Shown here in pieces: positions 27,651 to 39,726 of a stretch of 64,000 nt of DNA. Origin of the DNA: Sphingobium chungbukense (lineage in GTDB: Bacteria > Pseudomonadota > Alphaproteobacteria > Sphingomonadales > Sphingomonadaceae); contig NZ_LBIC01000001.1 of NCBI RefSeq assembly GCF_001005725.1, positions 310,001 through 374,000 on the forward strand. The letters are read 5' to 3'. The notes beneath the pieces were generated by a model, which saw nothing but the letters and a program-made list of their open reading frames with translations, had not been told where the DNA came from and ran no database searches. Made by a program: the position numbers and the translations under genes. The first letter of the stretch is position 1, and every line of letters starts with the position of its first letter.

Positions 27651-28601
27651 ATGCAAAAAGCCAAGGTCGGCGTTCTGATTTCCGGGCGCGGCTCGAACAT
27701 GGCGGCGTTGCTCTATGCCGCCAGGCATCCGTCCTGCCCCTATGAGATCGTGCTGGTCGCCGCCAACGATCCGGACGCCGCCGGGCTGACGCTCGCCGCT
27801 GCCGAGGGCGTCGCCACCTTCGGCCAGAACCACAAGGGCCTGAAGCGCGCCGAATTCGATGCGATCATCGATGCGCAGTTGCGCAAGGCGGGCGCCGAAT
27901 ATGTCGCGCTGGCCGGCTATATGCGCCTGCTCTCGCCGGAATTCGTTTCGGGCTGGGAAGGTCGGATGCTCAACATCCATCCCAGCCTGCTGCCCAAATA
28001 TAAGGGCCTCGACACCCATCAGAAGGCTCTGGACGCGGGCGACAGCCATGCAGGCTGCTCGGTCCATATCGTCACCGCCGAACTGGACGACGGCCCGGTG
28101 CTGGGCCAGACCGAAGTCGCGATCCTGCCCGGCGACACCGCCGACAGCCTGGCCGCGCGCATCCTGATCGCGGAGCATCAGCTCTATTCCCGCACCCTCG
28201 CCGACTTCGTCACCCGCGAGCGCCAGCCCGAATGGCTGCTGAACAAGGTGCGCGAACGCGCCCTCGCCTTGCCGCAGGCGGATGAGGTCACGTCCCACGG
28301 CATGCCCTGCTTCGGCATCGAGAAGGGCAAGAAATTCGCCTATTTCACGCAGGACCATCATGGCGACGGCATCATCGCCATCCTCGTCAAGACGACCGCG
28401 CCGGAGGAACAGGCGATGCTGATCGAAAGCGATCCCGTCCGCTATTACCGCCCGGCCTATTTCGGCGATGGCTGGGTCGGCATCCGGCTCGACCTGGGCG
28501 ACACCGACTGGGACCAGATCGGCGAACGGCTGCATCGCAGCTGGCGCGAGGTCGCCCCGCGCAAGCTCACCGCCCTGCTGGACGCCGCCGACGAATTTTA
28601 A
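27651..28601 (+). CDS. purN: GAR transformylase PurN fused to a YjbR/MmcQ domain
   Basis: The 316-residue product is about 110 residues longer than PurN. Residues 1-195 are PurN, with VGVLISGRGSNMAALL, the catalytic region MLNIHPSLLPKYKGLDTH and VTAELDDGPVLGQTEV. Residues 205-316 (KVRERALALPQADEVTSHGM onward, with FGIEKGKKFAYF and RYYRPAYFGDGWVGIRLD) look like a YjbR/MmcQ domain (DUF419), a fold of unknown role related to DNA-binding CyaY-like proteins. There is no stop or restart between the two, so this is a true fusion. It adds a formyl group to GAR in the purine pathway. Confidence 0.92.
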   Translation: MQKAKVGVLISGRGSNMAALLYAARHPSCPYEIVLVAANDPDAAGLTLAAAEGVATFGQNHKGLKRAEFDAIIDAQLRKAGAEYVALAGYMRLLSPEFVSGWEGRMLNIHPSLLPKYKGLDTHQKALDAGDSHAGCSVHIVTAELDDGPVLGQTEVAILPGDTADSLAARILIAEHQLYSRTLADFVTRERQPEWLLNKVRERALALPQADEVTSHGMPCFGIEKGKKFAYFTQDHHGDGIIAILVKTTAPEEQAMLIESDPVRYYRPAYFGDGWVGIRLDLGDTDWDQIGERLHRSWREVAPRKLTALLDAADEF

Positions 28602-28646
28602 CGGCGCCCTTTCCTTTCCGATGGCACAACCCCACTATAGGCAGCC

Positions 28647-29579
28647 ATGACCGACATGCCCCAAGCCGCTCCCGCCATCGAGATCACCGACCTCAGCAAG
28701 GTGTACAAGGGCGGCAAGCGCGCGCTCGACAATATCAATCTCACCATTCCGCGCGGGCAGATCTATGGCCTGCTCGGCCCCAATGGCGCGGGCAAGTCGA
28801 CAACGATCAACATCCTTGCGGGCCTGGTCAACAAGACCAGCGGCACGGCGAAGATCTGGGGCTTCGACATCGACCAGAACCCCCGCAACGCCAAGAACAG
28901 CATCGGCATCGTGCCGCAGGAGATCGTGTTCGATCCCTTCTTCACCCCGTTCGAGACGCTGGAGAATCAGGCGGGCTATTATGGCGTGCCGAAAGAACGC
29001 CGCCGCTCGATGGAATTGCTGCGCGCCGTGCATCTGGAGGACAAGGCCGATGCCTATGCCCGGACGCTGTCGGGCGGCATGAAGCGCCGGCTGCTGGTCG
29101 CGAAGGCGATGGTGCACAGCCCGCCGATCCTGGTGCTGGACGAACCGACCGCGGGCGTCGACGTCCAGCTCCGCCAGCAGCTCTGGGCCTATGTCCGCGA
29201 ACTCAACCGGCAGGGCGTCACCATCGTCCTGACCACCCATTATCTCGAAGAAGCCGAGGAGCTGTGCGACCGCATCGCCATCATCAACCATGGCAAGGTC
29301 ATCACCGACAAGCCGACCCGCGAACTGATCGCCATGGCGCAGGAAAAGGTGGTGCAGGTGACGGTCGACCGCGACATCGTGACGCCACCTGCCGACCCCA
29401 GCTTCGAGAAGATCGAACTGTCGGACGAACGCACGCTGACCATCACCTATATGAAGAACCGCGCCAATGCGGGGCAGGTGCTGAGCGCCGTGCAGGCGAG
29501 CGGCCTTTCCATCGTCGATGTGGTGACGCGCGATCCGGATCTGGAGGATGTGTTCCTGAATTTGACTGCCGCGGCGTGA
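28647..29579 (+). CDS. ABC transporter ATP-binding protein
   Basis: The 310-residue ATPase has Walker A GPNGAGKSTT, signature LSGGMKRR, Walker B ILVLDEPTAGVD and a switch His in TTHYLEEAEELCD. The roughly 80-residue C-terminal extension is typical of drug or lipid exporters of the CcmA/NodI type. No permease gene is adjacent, so its membrane partner must lie elsewhere. Directly downstream is a REP-flanked element. Confidence 0.93.
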   Translation: MTDMPQAAPAIEITDLSKVYKGGKRALDNINLTIPRGQIYGLLGPNGAGKSTTINILAGLVNKTSGTAKIWGFDIDQNPRNAKNSIGIVPQEIVFDPFFTPFETLENQAGYYGVPKERRRSMELLRAVHLEDKADAYARTLSGGMKRRLLVAKAMVHSPPILVLDEPTAGVDVQLRQQLWAYVRELNRQGVTIVLTTHYLEEAEELCDRIAIINHGKVITDKPTRELIAMAQEKVVQVTVDRDIVTPPADPSFEKIELSDERTLTITYMKNRANAGQVLSAVQASGLSIVDVVTRDPDLEDVFLNLTAAA

Positions 29580-29595
29580 GGGAGGGGGATGCTTC

Positions 29596-29641
29596 TCCCC
29601 CTCCCGCAAGCGGGAGGGGGCCGGGGGGTGGGCTTGCGCGA
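29596..29641 (+). repeat. Left REP arm of the DUF559 cassette
   Basis: A hairpin of CCCCTCCCGC/GCGGGAGGGG is followed by a G-rich stretch and GGGTGGGCTTGCGCGA. It is an inverted match, with a few mismatches, of the segment at 29973-30016. The same unit occurs twice at 36649-36743. Confidence 0.88.
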
Positions 29642-29677
29642 CCTTTCAAAAGTAGAAACACCGCCCGCGCCAAATCC

Positions 29678-30019
29678 CTGAGAAACGACTCCTCCCCGCC
29701 CGAACGCCTCCTCTGGCAGCACCTCCGCAACCGCCAGCTCGACGGTCGCAAATTCAGCCGCCAAATCCCGGTCGGTCCTTATTTTTGCGACTTCCTCTGT
29801 CGCGAGGCGAAGCTCATCATCGAACTGGACGGCTCCACCCACGACAACGGCGCCGATTATGACGCCCGCCGCGATGCCTATTGCCGCACCCAAGGCTATA
29901 GCATCTTGCGCTTCACCAATGCAGATGTGCTAACCAATCTCGAAGGCGTGCTGTCGCATATCCAGACGACGCTCGCGCAAGCCCACCCCCAACCCCTCCC
30001 GCCTGCGGGAGGGGAGTAA
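29678..30019 (+). CDS. DUF559 (Vsr-like nuclease fold) protein in a REP-bounded cassette
   Basis: The frame encodes a recognisable DUF559 domain: ERLLWQHLRNRQLDGRKFSR, QIPVGPYFCDFLCREAKLII, then ELDGSTH carrying the acidic residues and His of a PD-(D/E)XK/Vsr-like site, and GYSILRFTNADVLTNLEGVL. No in-frame ATG, GTG or TTG exists after the ABC gene stop; a CTG at 29678 is the only near-start before the domain. The right REP arm codes for its last residues (HPQPLPPAGGE). It may be translated by readthrough, start at CTG, or be a start-less relic. Function is unproven. Confidence 0.7.
   Translation: MRNDSSPPERLLWQHLRNRQLDGRKFSRQIPVGPYFCDFLCREAKLIIELDGSTHDNGADYDARRDAYCRTQGYSILRFTNADVLTNLEGVLSHIQTTLAQAHPQPLPPAGGE
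29973..30016 (-). repeat. Right REP arm of the DUF559 cassette
   Basis: This segment is the inverted counterpart of 29596-29641: TCGCGCAAGCCCACCCCC, then a CCCCTCCCGC/GCGGGAGGGG hairpin. It lies inside the 3' end of the DUF559 frame and 13 bp before the nadB start. Confidence 0.88.
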
Positions 30020-30028
30020 GAAGACCCT

Positions 30029-31647
30029 ATGCCCATCACCACCTATGACGTCGTCATCATCGGTTCCGGCGCGGCGGGGCTGACAGCCGCCATCAACCTT
30101 GCGCAGGACCGCAAGGTCGTGGTTCTGGCCAAGGGCGCGCTCGACGGCGGATCGACCAACTGGGCGCAGGGCGGCATTGCCGCCGTACTCGATGCCGGTG
30201 ACAGTTTCGAGGCACATATCGAGGACACGATGGTCGCGGGCGCGGGCCTGAACGACCGCAGCACCGTCGAATTCGTGGTCTCCGAAGCCCCCGCCGCGAT
30301 CGAACGGCTGGCGGAACTGGGTGTGCCCTTCAATCCTAATGAGGAGGGGATCGGCGAGGAGTTCGGCGAACGCTGGCACCTCACCCGTGAAGGCGGCCAC
30401 AGCCACCGCCGCATCGTCCATGTCGACGACGCCACCGGCCATGCCGTGCAGGTCGCGCTGCTGAAGGCCGCGCGCGCCAATCCCAACATCACGCTGCTGG
30501 AGGATAGGGTCGCGCTCGACCTCATCACCAGCCGCCATGGCGAGAAATATTCGGGCGACGGTCATGTCTGGGGCATCTACGCCTTCAACAAGCGGACCGA
30601 TCATGTCGACGCCATATTGGGCCGCGCGACCATCCTGTGCACCGGCGGCGCGGGCCGCACCTATCTCTTCTCGACCGCGCCCAGGGGAGCGACCGGCGAC
30701 GGCATCGCCATGGCCTGGCGCGCGGGCTGCCGCGTCTCCAACATGGAGATGAACCAGTTCCACCCGACCTGCCTCTACAATCTGGAGGTCAAGAATTTCC
30801 TGATCACCGAAGCGGTGCGCGGCGAAGGCGGACATCTGAAGCTGCCCCCGGCGTCCCCGGCGGCGGCGAGCGCTTCATGCCCCGCTTCGACGAGCGCGCC
30901 GAACTCGCCCCCCGCGACATCGTCGCCCGCGCCATCGACCATGAGATCAAGCGGCTCGGCCTCGACTATGTCCATCTCGACATCAGCCACAAGCCGCCGG
31001 AATTCGTGCGCACCCATTTCCCGACCATCTATGCGCGGCTGCTCGACCTCGACATCGACATCACGAAGGAGCCGATCCCGGTCGTCCCGGCGCAGCATTA
31101 TACCTGCGGCGGCGTGGTCATCGACCTCGATGGCCGCACCGACCTGCCGGGTCTCTACGCGGCGGGCGAAGTCACCGAAAGCGGCCTGCACGGCGCCAAC
31201 CGCCTTGCCTCCAACTCGCTGCTCGAATGCTTCGTCTTCGGGGAGGCCGCCGCCCGCCATATCCGCGCCCATTGGGACGAGCTGCCCGCGCCCCCGCCAA
31301 TCCGCCCATGGGACGAAAGCCGCGTCACCAATTCCGACGAAGAGGTCATCGTCCAGCACAACTGGAAGGAAATCCGCCGCTTCATGTGGGACTATGTCGG
31401 CATCGTCCGCACCACCAAGCGGCTGGAGCGCGCCCAGCATCGCATCGACCTGCTGGCCAAGGAAGTGGACGAATATTACGGCCATTTCCGCGTGACGCCC
31501 GACCTGATCGAGCTGCGCAACCTGCTGGAGGTCGCGCGCCTCGTCGTCCGCTCCGCCCTGCACCGCAAGGAAAGCCGCGGCCTGCACTATACGCTCGACT
31601 TTCCCGACATGCTGCCGCAGGCCATCGACACGGTACTGGCGCCATGA
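30029..31647 (+). pseudogene. nadB: L-aspartate oxidase with a one-base frameshift
   Basis: The N-terminal half (FAD motif [42 protein letters not shown]) is in one frame up to [10 protein letters not shown]. The rest, from [19 protein letters not shown] through [20 protein letters not shown] to the natural C-terminus, is in another. The shift is at a run of five C (30845-30849); six would restore a full-length protein of about 539 residues. NadB makes iminoaspartate for NAD synthesis. Everything else is intact, so this is a very recent mutation or a sequence error. Confidence 0.88.
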
Positions 31648-31657
31648 AGGAAAAAAG

Positions 31658-31685
31658 TGGCGCAGCGGCCCATCGCGCTGCGCCA
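31658..31685 (-). terminator. Intrinsic terminator of the alpha/beta hydrolase gene
   Basis: A perfect 10-bp stem (TGGCGCAGCG / CGCTGCGCCA) with an 8-nt loop is followed, on the minus strand, by CTTTTTTCC. It lies about 75 bp past the hydrolase stop, between convergent genes, and could also serve nadB. Confidence 0.85.
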
Positions 31686-31760
31686 TCAGTCGAGGAGTGA
31701 CGCGGAGGTCGGCGTCGAACTCCTTCTAGACCAGCCATGGCGTGCCGCCTTTGATCGGCG

Positions 31761-32594
31761 TCAAAAGCCTTTCAGAAAATCGCCCAGCACCGCGTTGAAG
31801 CGCGCGGGCTGGTCCGCCATGACGACATGGCCGCTGGGACCGATCGGCACCAGCCGGACATCACGCTTGGCCGCATAGGCGGTGCGGAAGGTGCGGCCGA
31901 TCTCGCCCGCCTGCGCCCTATCGCTGCCCACGGCATAGACCACCTCCATGGGTGCGGCCAGCCGCGCCAGTTGCGGCCCCAGATCGACATTGGCCAGATC
32001 GCGCAGCGCATTGGCGATGACGTCGGGATCGCTCCCCCTCGCGCCCGGCATGTCCGCCAGCATCTGCGCCAGATAGGCCCGCCCCGCCTTGGTCCCGGTG
32101 AGATATTGCCCCAGTTGATCGGCCAGGAAACCCATGCCCTGCGCCGTGCCGCCGATCATCGCCGCGCCTTCGGGCAGCATGTCGACCACCATCAGCCTTC
32201 CCGACAGCCCCTTCAAACCCAGCATCATCGCCAGCGTACCGCCCATGCTGTGGCCGACGATCGCAGGCCGATCCAGCGCAGCCGCCGCGATATAGCGGGC
32301 GATCTCGTCCGCCACCGGCTGGACCAGCGGCCCGCTGGCGTTGGCGTCCGCGGCGAGGCCCGCAAAGCCCCGCACATGGACCAGATGCCAGCGATAACCC
32401 GAAAGCGCGCCGACCACCCCGTTCCACAGTCCCGGCCCGCTCGCCAGCCCGGCGATCAGCACGACGTCGCGCCCCGCTCCCCGCGTGGTCACCGCGATCC
32501 GGCGCGAGGCGAAGGGCGCCGCCCAGGCCTTTGGTGCCAGCACGCCACCCGCCAGCAAGGCGGCGGCGGCGCGCATCAGGGTCCGTCTGTTCAT
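31761..32594 (-). CDS. Exported alpha/beta hydrolase
   Basis: The 277-residue protein starts with an export signal (MNRRTLMRAAAALLAGGVLAPKAWA), twin-Arg-like but lacking the full consensus. The alpha/beta hydrolase fold has DVVLIAGLASGPGLWNGVV, the nucleophile elbow GHSMGG, and a closing His in GPSGHVVMADQPARFN. It is a periplasmic esterase-like enzyme with unknown substrate. ATG 32594 is preferred over 32612 because the signal begins there. Confidence 0.85.
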   Translation of the reverse strand: MNRRTLMRAAAALLAGGVLAPKAWAAPFASRRIAVTTRGAGRDVVLIAGLASGPGLWNGVVGALSGYRWHLVHVRGFAGLAADANASGPLVQPVADEIARYIAAAALDRPAIVGHSMGGTLAMMLGLKGLSGRLMVVDMLPEGAAMIGGTAQGMGFLADQLGQYLTGTKAGRAYLAQMLADMPGARGSDPDVIANALRDLANVDLGPQLARLAAPMEVVYAVGSDRAQAGEIGRTFRTAYAAKRDVRLVPIGPSGHVVMADQPARFNAVLGDFLKGF

Positions 32595-32763
32595 CACTTG
32601 CTGCATCCACACCCTCTTGCAGCCCGCCGCCTGAACCTCAACTGAGTTAAGGCATCCCTCGTTCAGCCTCCTTACATCGCATTTGTGGAATCGTTCGTCG
32701 CATGATTCTTGTCACCCGGCGCACGCGCAAAGCCTAATAGGAGAGGAGAGTGCGGGGATTTTG

Positions 32764-33918
32764 ATGACCATGTTGAAGGGAGGGCGCGGCAAGCGCCCAA
32801 ATGGCGGCGGCAATAGCGGCTCGGCTCGTCTTGTCCTGTTGATGGCGGCGCTGTCGGCTTGCGTCAGCGCGCCGCAGCAACCTTATGCGGCCGTCCAGCG
32901 ACCGCAACCTACAACGTCGACCTATCCGATCAAGCCGGTCGCCAATCCACCCAAACCCTTCCAGGCCCTCGACGTCGACCAGCGGGAGGCACCTCCGCCC
33001 GCGCTGGTCAGCGTCGTGCGCAACCTCGGCCAAAGCTTCAACGGCAAGGTCGGCATCGCCGTTCGCCGCATCGGCAGCGACTGGACGGTCGCCTGGAACG
33101 GCAATCTGCTCTTCCCGCAACAGAGCGTGTCGAAACTCTGGGTGTCGATGGCCTTCCTCGACGCGGTCGACCGGGGCAAGATCCGCCTCAGCGACAGCAC
33201 CACCATCACGAAGAAGGACCTGACCCTCTTCCACCAGCCGACCGCCGCGCTGGTGGGCAATTCGGGCTGGACCACCACCTATTCCGACCTGATGCGCCGC
33301 GCCATGACGCAGAGCGACAATACTGCCAACGACACGTTGCTGCGCGCCGTCGGCGGGCCGGACGCCGTGCGCGGCTATCTCGCCCGCCGCTATATCAGGG
33401 ACATACGCTTCGGTCCGGGCGAGCGGCTGCTGCAATCGACGACGGCGGGCCTGGAATGGCGGCAGGATTATTCGATCGGCCGCAATTTCTACGCCGCCCG
33501 CGCCAAGCTGCCCATGGCGGCGCGGCAGAAGGCGCTGGACAATTACCTCGCCAGCCCGCCCGACGGCGCGGCGCCCTCCTCGATCGTGCAGGCGCTGGCG
33601 AAGCTCAAGCAGAACGACATGCTGTCGCCCGCCTCCTCGCAACTGCTGATGTCGATCATGAGCGAAGCGAAGACCGGGCCGCAGCGGATCAAGGGCGGCG
33701 TTCCGGCGGGCTGGCATTATCTGCACAAGACCGGCACCGGCCAGGAACTGGGCGCGCGGTCGACCGGGTTCAACGATATCGGCATCATGACAGCGCCCGA
33801 CGGCACCAGCTATGCGGTCGCGGTGATGATCGGCAGCACGACCGAACCGATCCCGACGCGCTGGCAGTTGATGCAGGCGGTGGCCAAGGCGGTGGCGGCG
33901 AACCACGAGGCGCGCTGA
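32764..33918 (+). CDS. Class A beta-lactamase-like serine hydrolase
   Basis: The 384-residue lipoprotein-like product has LVLLMAALSAC as a lipobox, a Pro-rich linker, then a penicillin-binding fold with SVSK (Ser121), SDN (184-186) and KTG (322-324). This is the order of class A beta-lactamases. A clear general-base Glu motif (ExxLN) is not obvious, so a non-lactamase DD-peptidase-like or hydrolase role is possible. ATG 32764 is chosen; ATG 32770 is also possible. It ends just before a REPIN-like doublet. Confidence 0.85.
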   Translation: MTMLKGGRGKRPNGGGNSGSARLVLLMAALSACVSAPQQPYAAVQRPQPTTSTYPIKPVANPPKPFQALDVDQREAPPPALVSVVRNLGQSFNGKVGIAVRRIGSDWTVAWNGNLLFPQQSVSKLWVSMAFLDAVDRGKIRLSDSTTITKKDLTLFHQPTAALVGNSGWTTTYSDLMRRAMTQSDNTANDTLLRAVGGPDAVRGYLARRYIRDIRFGPGERLLQSTTAGLEWRQDYSIGRNFYAARAKLPMAARQKALDNYLASPPDGAAPSSIVQALAKLKQNDMLSPASSQLLMSIMSEAKTGPQRIKGGVPAGWHYLHKTGTGQELGARSTGFNDIGIMTAPDGTSYAVAVMIGSTTEPIPTRWQLMQAVAKAVAANHEAR

Positions 33919-33930
33919 ATAGCTAACCAC

Positions 33931-34017
33931 CGTGCTCCTGCGCAGGCAGGAGCCCAGTCCTAACGTTGCCATGACAATCAAACGACAGAACTGGGTTCCT
34001 GCCTCCGCAGGAACACG
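33931..34017. repeat. REPIN-like inverted doublet, second family
   Basis: The left arm (33931-33960, CGTGCTCCTGCGCAGGCAGG then AGCCCAG) and the right arm (33989-34017, CTGGGTTCCTGCCTCCGCAG then GAACACG) are inverted copies with a few mismatches, separated by about 28 bp. It fills the gap between the convergent serine hydrolase and metH genes. Its core recurs at 20655-20676. Confidence 0.8.
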
Positions 34018-34036
34018 CTGTTCATAAGGTCGGGCG

Positions 34037-36637
<2,601 letters not shown>

Positions 36638-36648
36638 GTCATTCTCTT

Positions 36649-36743
36649 CCCCCCTCCCGCAAGCGGGAGGGGCCGGGGGTGGGCTTTCTTGGGATGGCGC
36701 CTGGACCGGCCCACCCCTAACCCCTCCCGCCTGCGGGAGGGGG
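36649..36743. repeat. Empty REPIN-like doublet, first family, between the metH genes
   Basis: The left arm 36649-36685 and right arm 36708-36743 are inverted copies of the same unit (CCCCTCCCGC/GCGGGAGGGG hairpin plus G-rich tail ending GGGTGGGC), separated by about 22 bp. The unit is the one that bounds the DUF559 frame at 29.6-30.0 kb. Here no gene is enclosed, and the doublet fills nearly the whole 113-bp gap between two operon genes. Confidence 0.9.
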
Positions 36744-36750
36744 AACAATC

Positions 36751-37793
<1,043 letters not shown>

Positions 37794-37797
<4 letters not shown>

Positions 37798-38729
37798 GCC
37801 GTCTTCTCCAATGTCGCCGGCCGCAGCCCGAGCAGATGGCAGATCGCATAGCTCAGTTCCGCCCGGTTGAGCGTATAGAAATGAAAGTCGCGCACGCCGC
37901 CCGCATAGAGCTTGCGGCACAATTCCGCCGCCAGCGTCGCGGACACGAGCTGCCGCGCAGCGGCGTGATCGTCCAACCCCTCGAACAGCTTGCCCATCCA
38001 TCCGGGCACATCGGTGTTGCACATGGCCGACATGCGCTGGACCGCCGCGAAATTGCTGACCGGCATGATGCCGGGAATGATCTCCGCGTCGATCCCCGCC
38101 GCAGCCACCGTGTCGCGGAAGCGGAAGAAAGTGTCCGGCTCGAAGAAGAATTGCGTGATCGCTCGGCTGGCGCCCGCATCCAGCTTGCGCTTGAGATTAT
38201 CAATGTCGCTCTGCGCGCTCAAAGCATCCGGATGGGTTTCGGGATAGGCCGCGACCGAAATCTCGAACGGATGCCGCTTCACCAAGCCCTCGACCAGCTC
38301 CGCAGCGCCCTTATAGCCGTCCGGATGCGGCTCGAACTTCGAGCCCGCTTCCGGCGGGTCGCCCCTCAGCGCCACGATATGCCGCACCCCCGCTTCCCAA
38401 TAGGCGTCCACGACTTCGTCGATTTCGGCCTTGCTCGCCGCCACGCAGGTGAGGTGCGCCGCCGCCGACAGGGGCGTTTCCTTCGCGATCCGCGCCACCG
38501 TATTGTGCGTCCGCTCCCGCGTCGAACCGCCCGCGCCATAAGTCACCGAAACGAATTTGGGCGCCAGCGGCGTCAGCGTCTGGATCGCGGACCAGAGCTG
38601 CTCCTCCATCTTCTCCGTCTTGGGCGGGAAGAATTCGAAGCTGACGTTAACGTCGCCCGCCAGATCGGCATAGAGCGGCGCTTGCCAAGCCTGCGAGGCC
38701 TCTTCGACGGAGGGGAAGCTCAAGGTCAT
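37794..38729 (-). CDS. metF: Methylenetetrahydrofolate reductase
   Basis: The 311-residue flavoprotein has VNVSFEFFPPKTEKMEEQLW near the start, VTYGAGGSTRERT, HLTCVAASKAEIDE and ITQFFFEPDTFFRFRD. It provides 5-methyl-THF for MetH. It overlaps both neighbours by four bases, so the whole operon is translationally coupled. Confidence 0.96.
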
Positions 38730-39697
38730 GCGGAAAGTCGTCCTTCATGTCGCAGGACACGCGCGCCCCGGCGCCGCCCCAACCATAATTGCACCGTCAG
38801 TTCCTGGCCGGGCAGTACCTCCACCCGCTCCAGTTCCAGGCCCGCCTCCGCGAACCAGCCTTCGATCTGCTCGTCGGAAAAGCCCAGCCGCGCATGCTGG
38901 TCGCGCAGCCGCAGTTCTTCCCGTTCATGCGCCGCAAAGTCAGCGATCAGCACCCGGCCGCCCGCCGCCGTCACCCGCGCCGCCTCGCCGATCACCGCCT
39001 CGGGCGCCTGCGCATAGTGCAATACCTGATGCAGCACCACCGTATCGACGCTGCCCGATTCCACCGGCAAGGCGCCGAAATCGCCCAGCACCAGCGCATA
39101 TTTGTCGCCCGCATCATGCGGCAGCTTGGCCCGCGCCAGCCGCAGCATATCGGGGCTGCGGTCCAGCGCCGTCACCTGATCCGCCGCAGGGCCGAACAAT
39201 TCGATCATCCGTCCGGTGCCAGTGCCGATGTCGAGCAGATGCCCGATCGGCTCCGCCCCCAGCAGCGCCTTCATCGCGCTTTCCACATCCCCTTCGGGCA
39301 CATGAAGCGACCGGATCGCGTCCCACAATTCGGCATGTTCGGCAAAATAGCTTTCCGCCGCCTGTGCCCGATCGGCACGTACCGCCGCCAGCCGGGCCAG
39401 ATCCGCCTTTTGCCACAAATCCTCATTCTCGGAAGGGACAAGCTGGTCAAAAAGCGCCCAGAAAGGCACGATCTCCGTCTTTTTGCCCAGCCGGAGGAAA
39501 ACCCAATTGCCTTCCTTGCGCCGCTCGACCAGACCGGCTTCGGCCAGGATGCGGACATGGCGCGACACGCGCGGTTGGCTTTGCCCGACGACCTGCGCGA
39601 TCTCGCCCACGGCCAGTTCCATGGCGCGCAACAAATGGATGATGCGCAGCCGCGTCGGGTCGCCCAATGCCCGGAAAATGTCGAGTGCCGCGCTCAT
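38726..39697 (-). CDS. ArsR-family regulator fused to a SAM methyltransferase domain
   Basis: The 323-residue protein starts with an ArsR-type winged helix (ALGDPTRLRIIHLLRAMELA, then VGQSQPRVSRHVRILAEAGL). A class I methyltransferase domain follows (GHLLDIGTGTGRMIELFGPA and VLHQVLHYAQAPEAVIGEAA). No metal-binding Cys cluster is evident. It heads the met operon, and a perfect 20-bp palindrome lies ten bases upstream. ArsR-family SahR proteins, which sense S-adenosylhomocysteine, regulate such genes in Proteobacteria, and I infer a similar role. ATG 39697 is chosen because the extra 12 residues upstream come from the operator. Confidence 0.88.
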   Translation of the reverse strand: MSAALDIFRALGDPTRLRIIHLLRAMELAVGEIAQVVGQSQPRVSRHVRILAEAGLVERRKEGNWVFLRLGKKTEIVPFWALFDQLVPSENEDLWQKADLARLAAVRADRAQAAESYFAEHAELWDAIRSLHVPEGDVESAMKALLGAEPIGHLLDIGTGTGRMIELFGPAADQVTALDRSPDMLRLARAKLPHDAGDKYALVLGDFGALPVESGSVDTVVLHQVLHYAQAPEAVIGEAARVTAAGGRVLIADFAAHEREELRLRDQHARLGFSDEQIEGWFAEAGLELERVEVLPGQELTVQLWLGRRRGARVLRHEGRLSA

Positions 39698-39706
39698 GAA
39701 ATGATC

Positions 39707-39726
39707 ATATAAAGAAATCTTTATAT
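39707..39726. promoter_or_regulatory. 20-bp palindromic operator of the met operon
   Basis: ATATAAAGAAATCTTTATAT has perfect 9-bp arms around AA. It is only 10 bp upstream of the ArsR-fusion start, where an ArsR-family repressor would autoregulate. The AT-rich palindrome stands out in GC-rich DNA. Confidence 0.72.

Noticed and set aside
30853..31495. The continued first frame of nadB (the C-terminal 200 or so residues of a 488-residue product).
   Set aside because: After the C run the translation becomes Ser/Arg/Pro noise, while the neighbouring frame continues the true protein.
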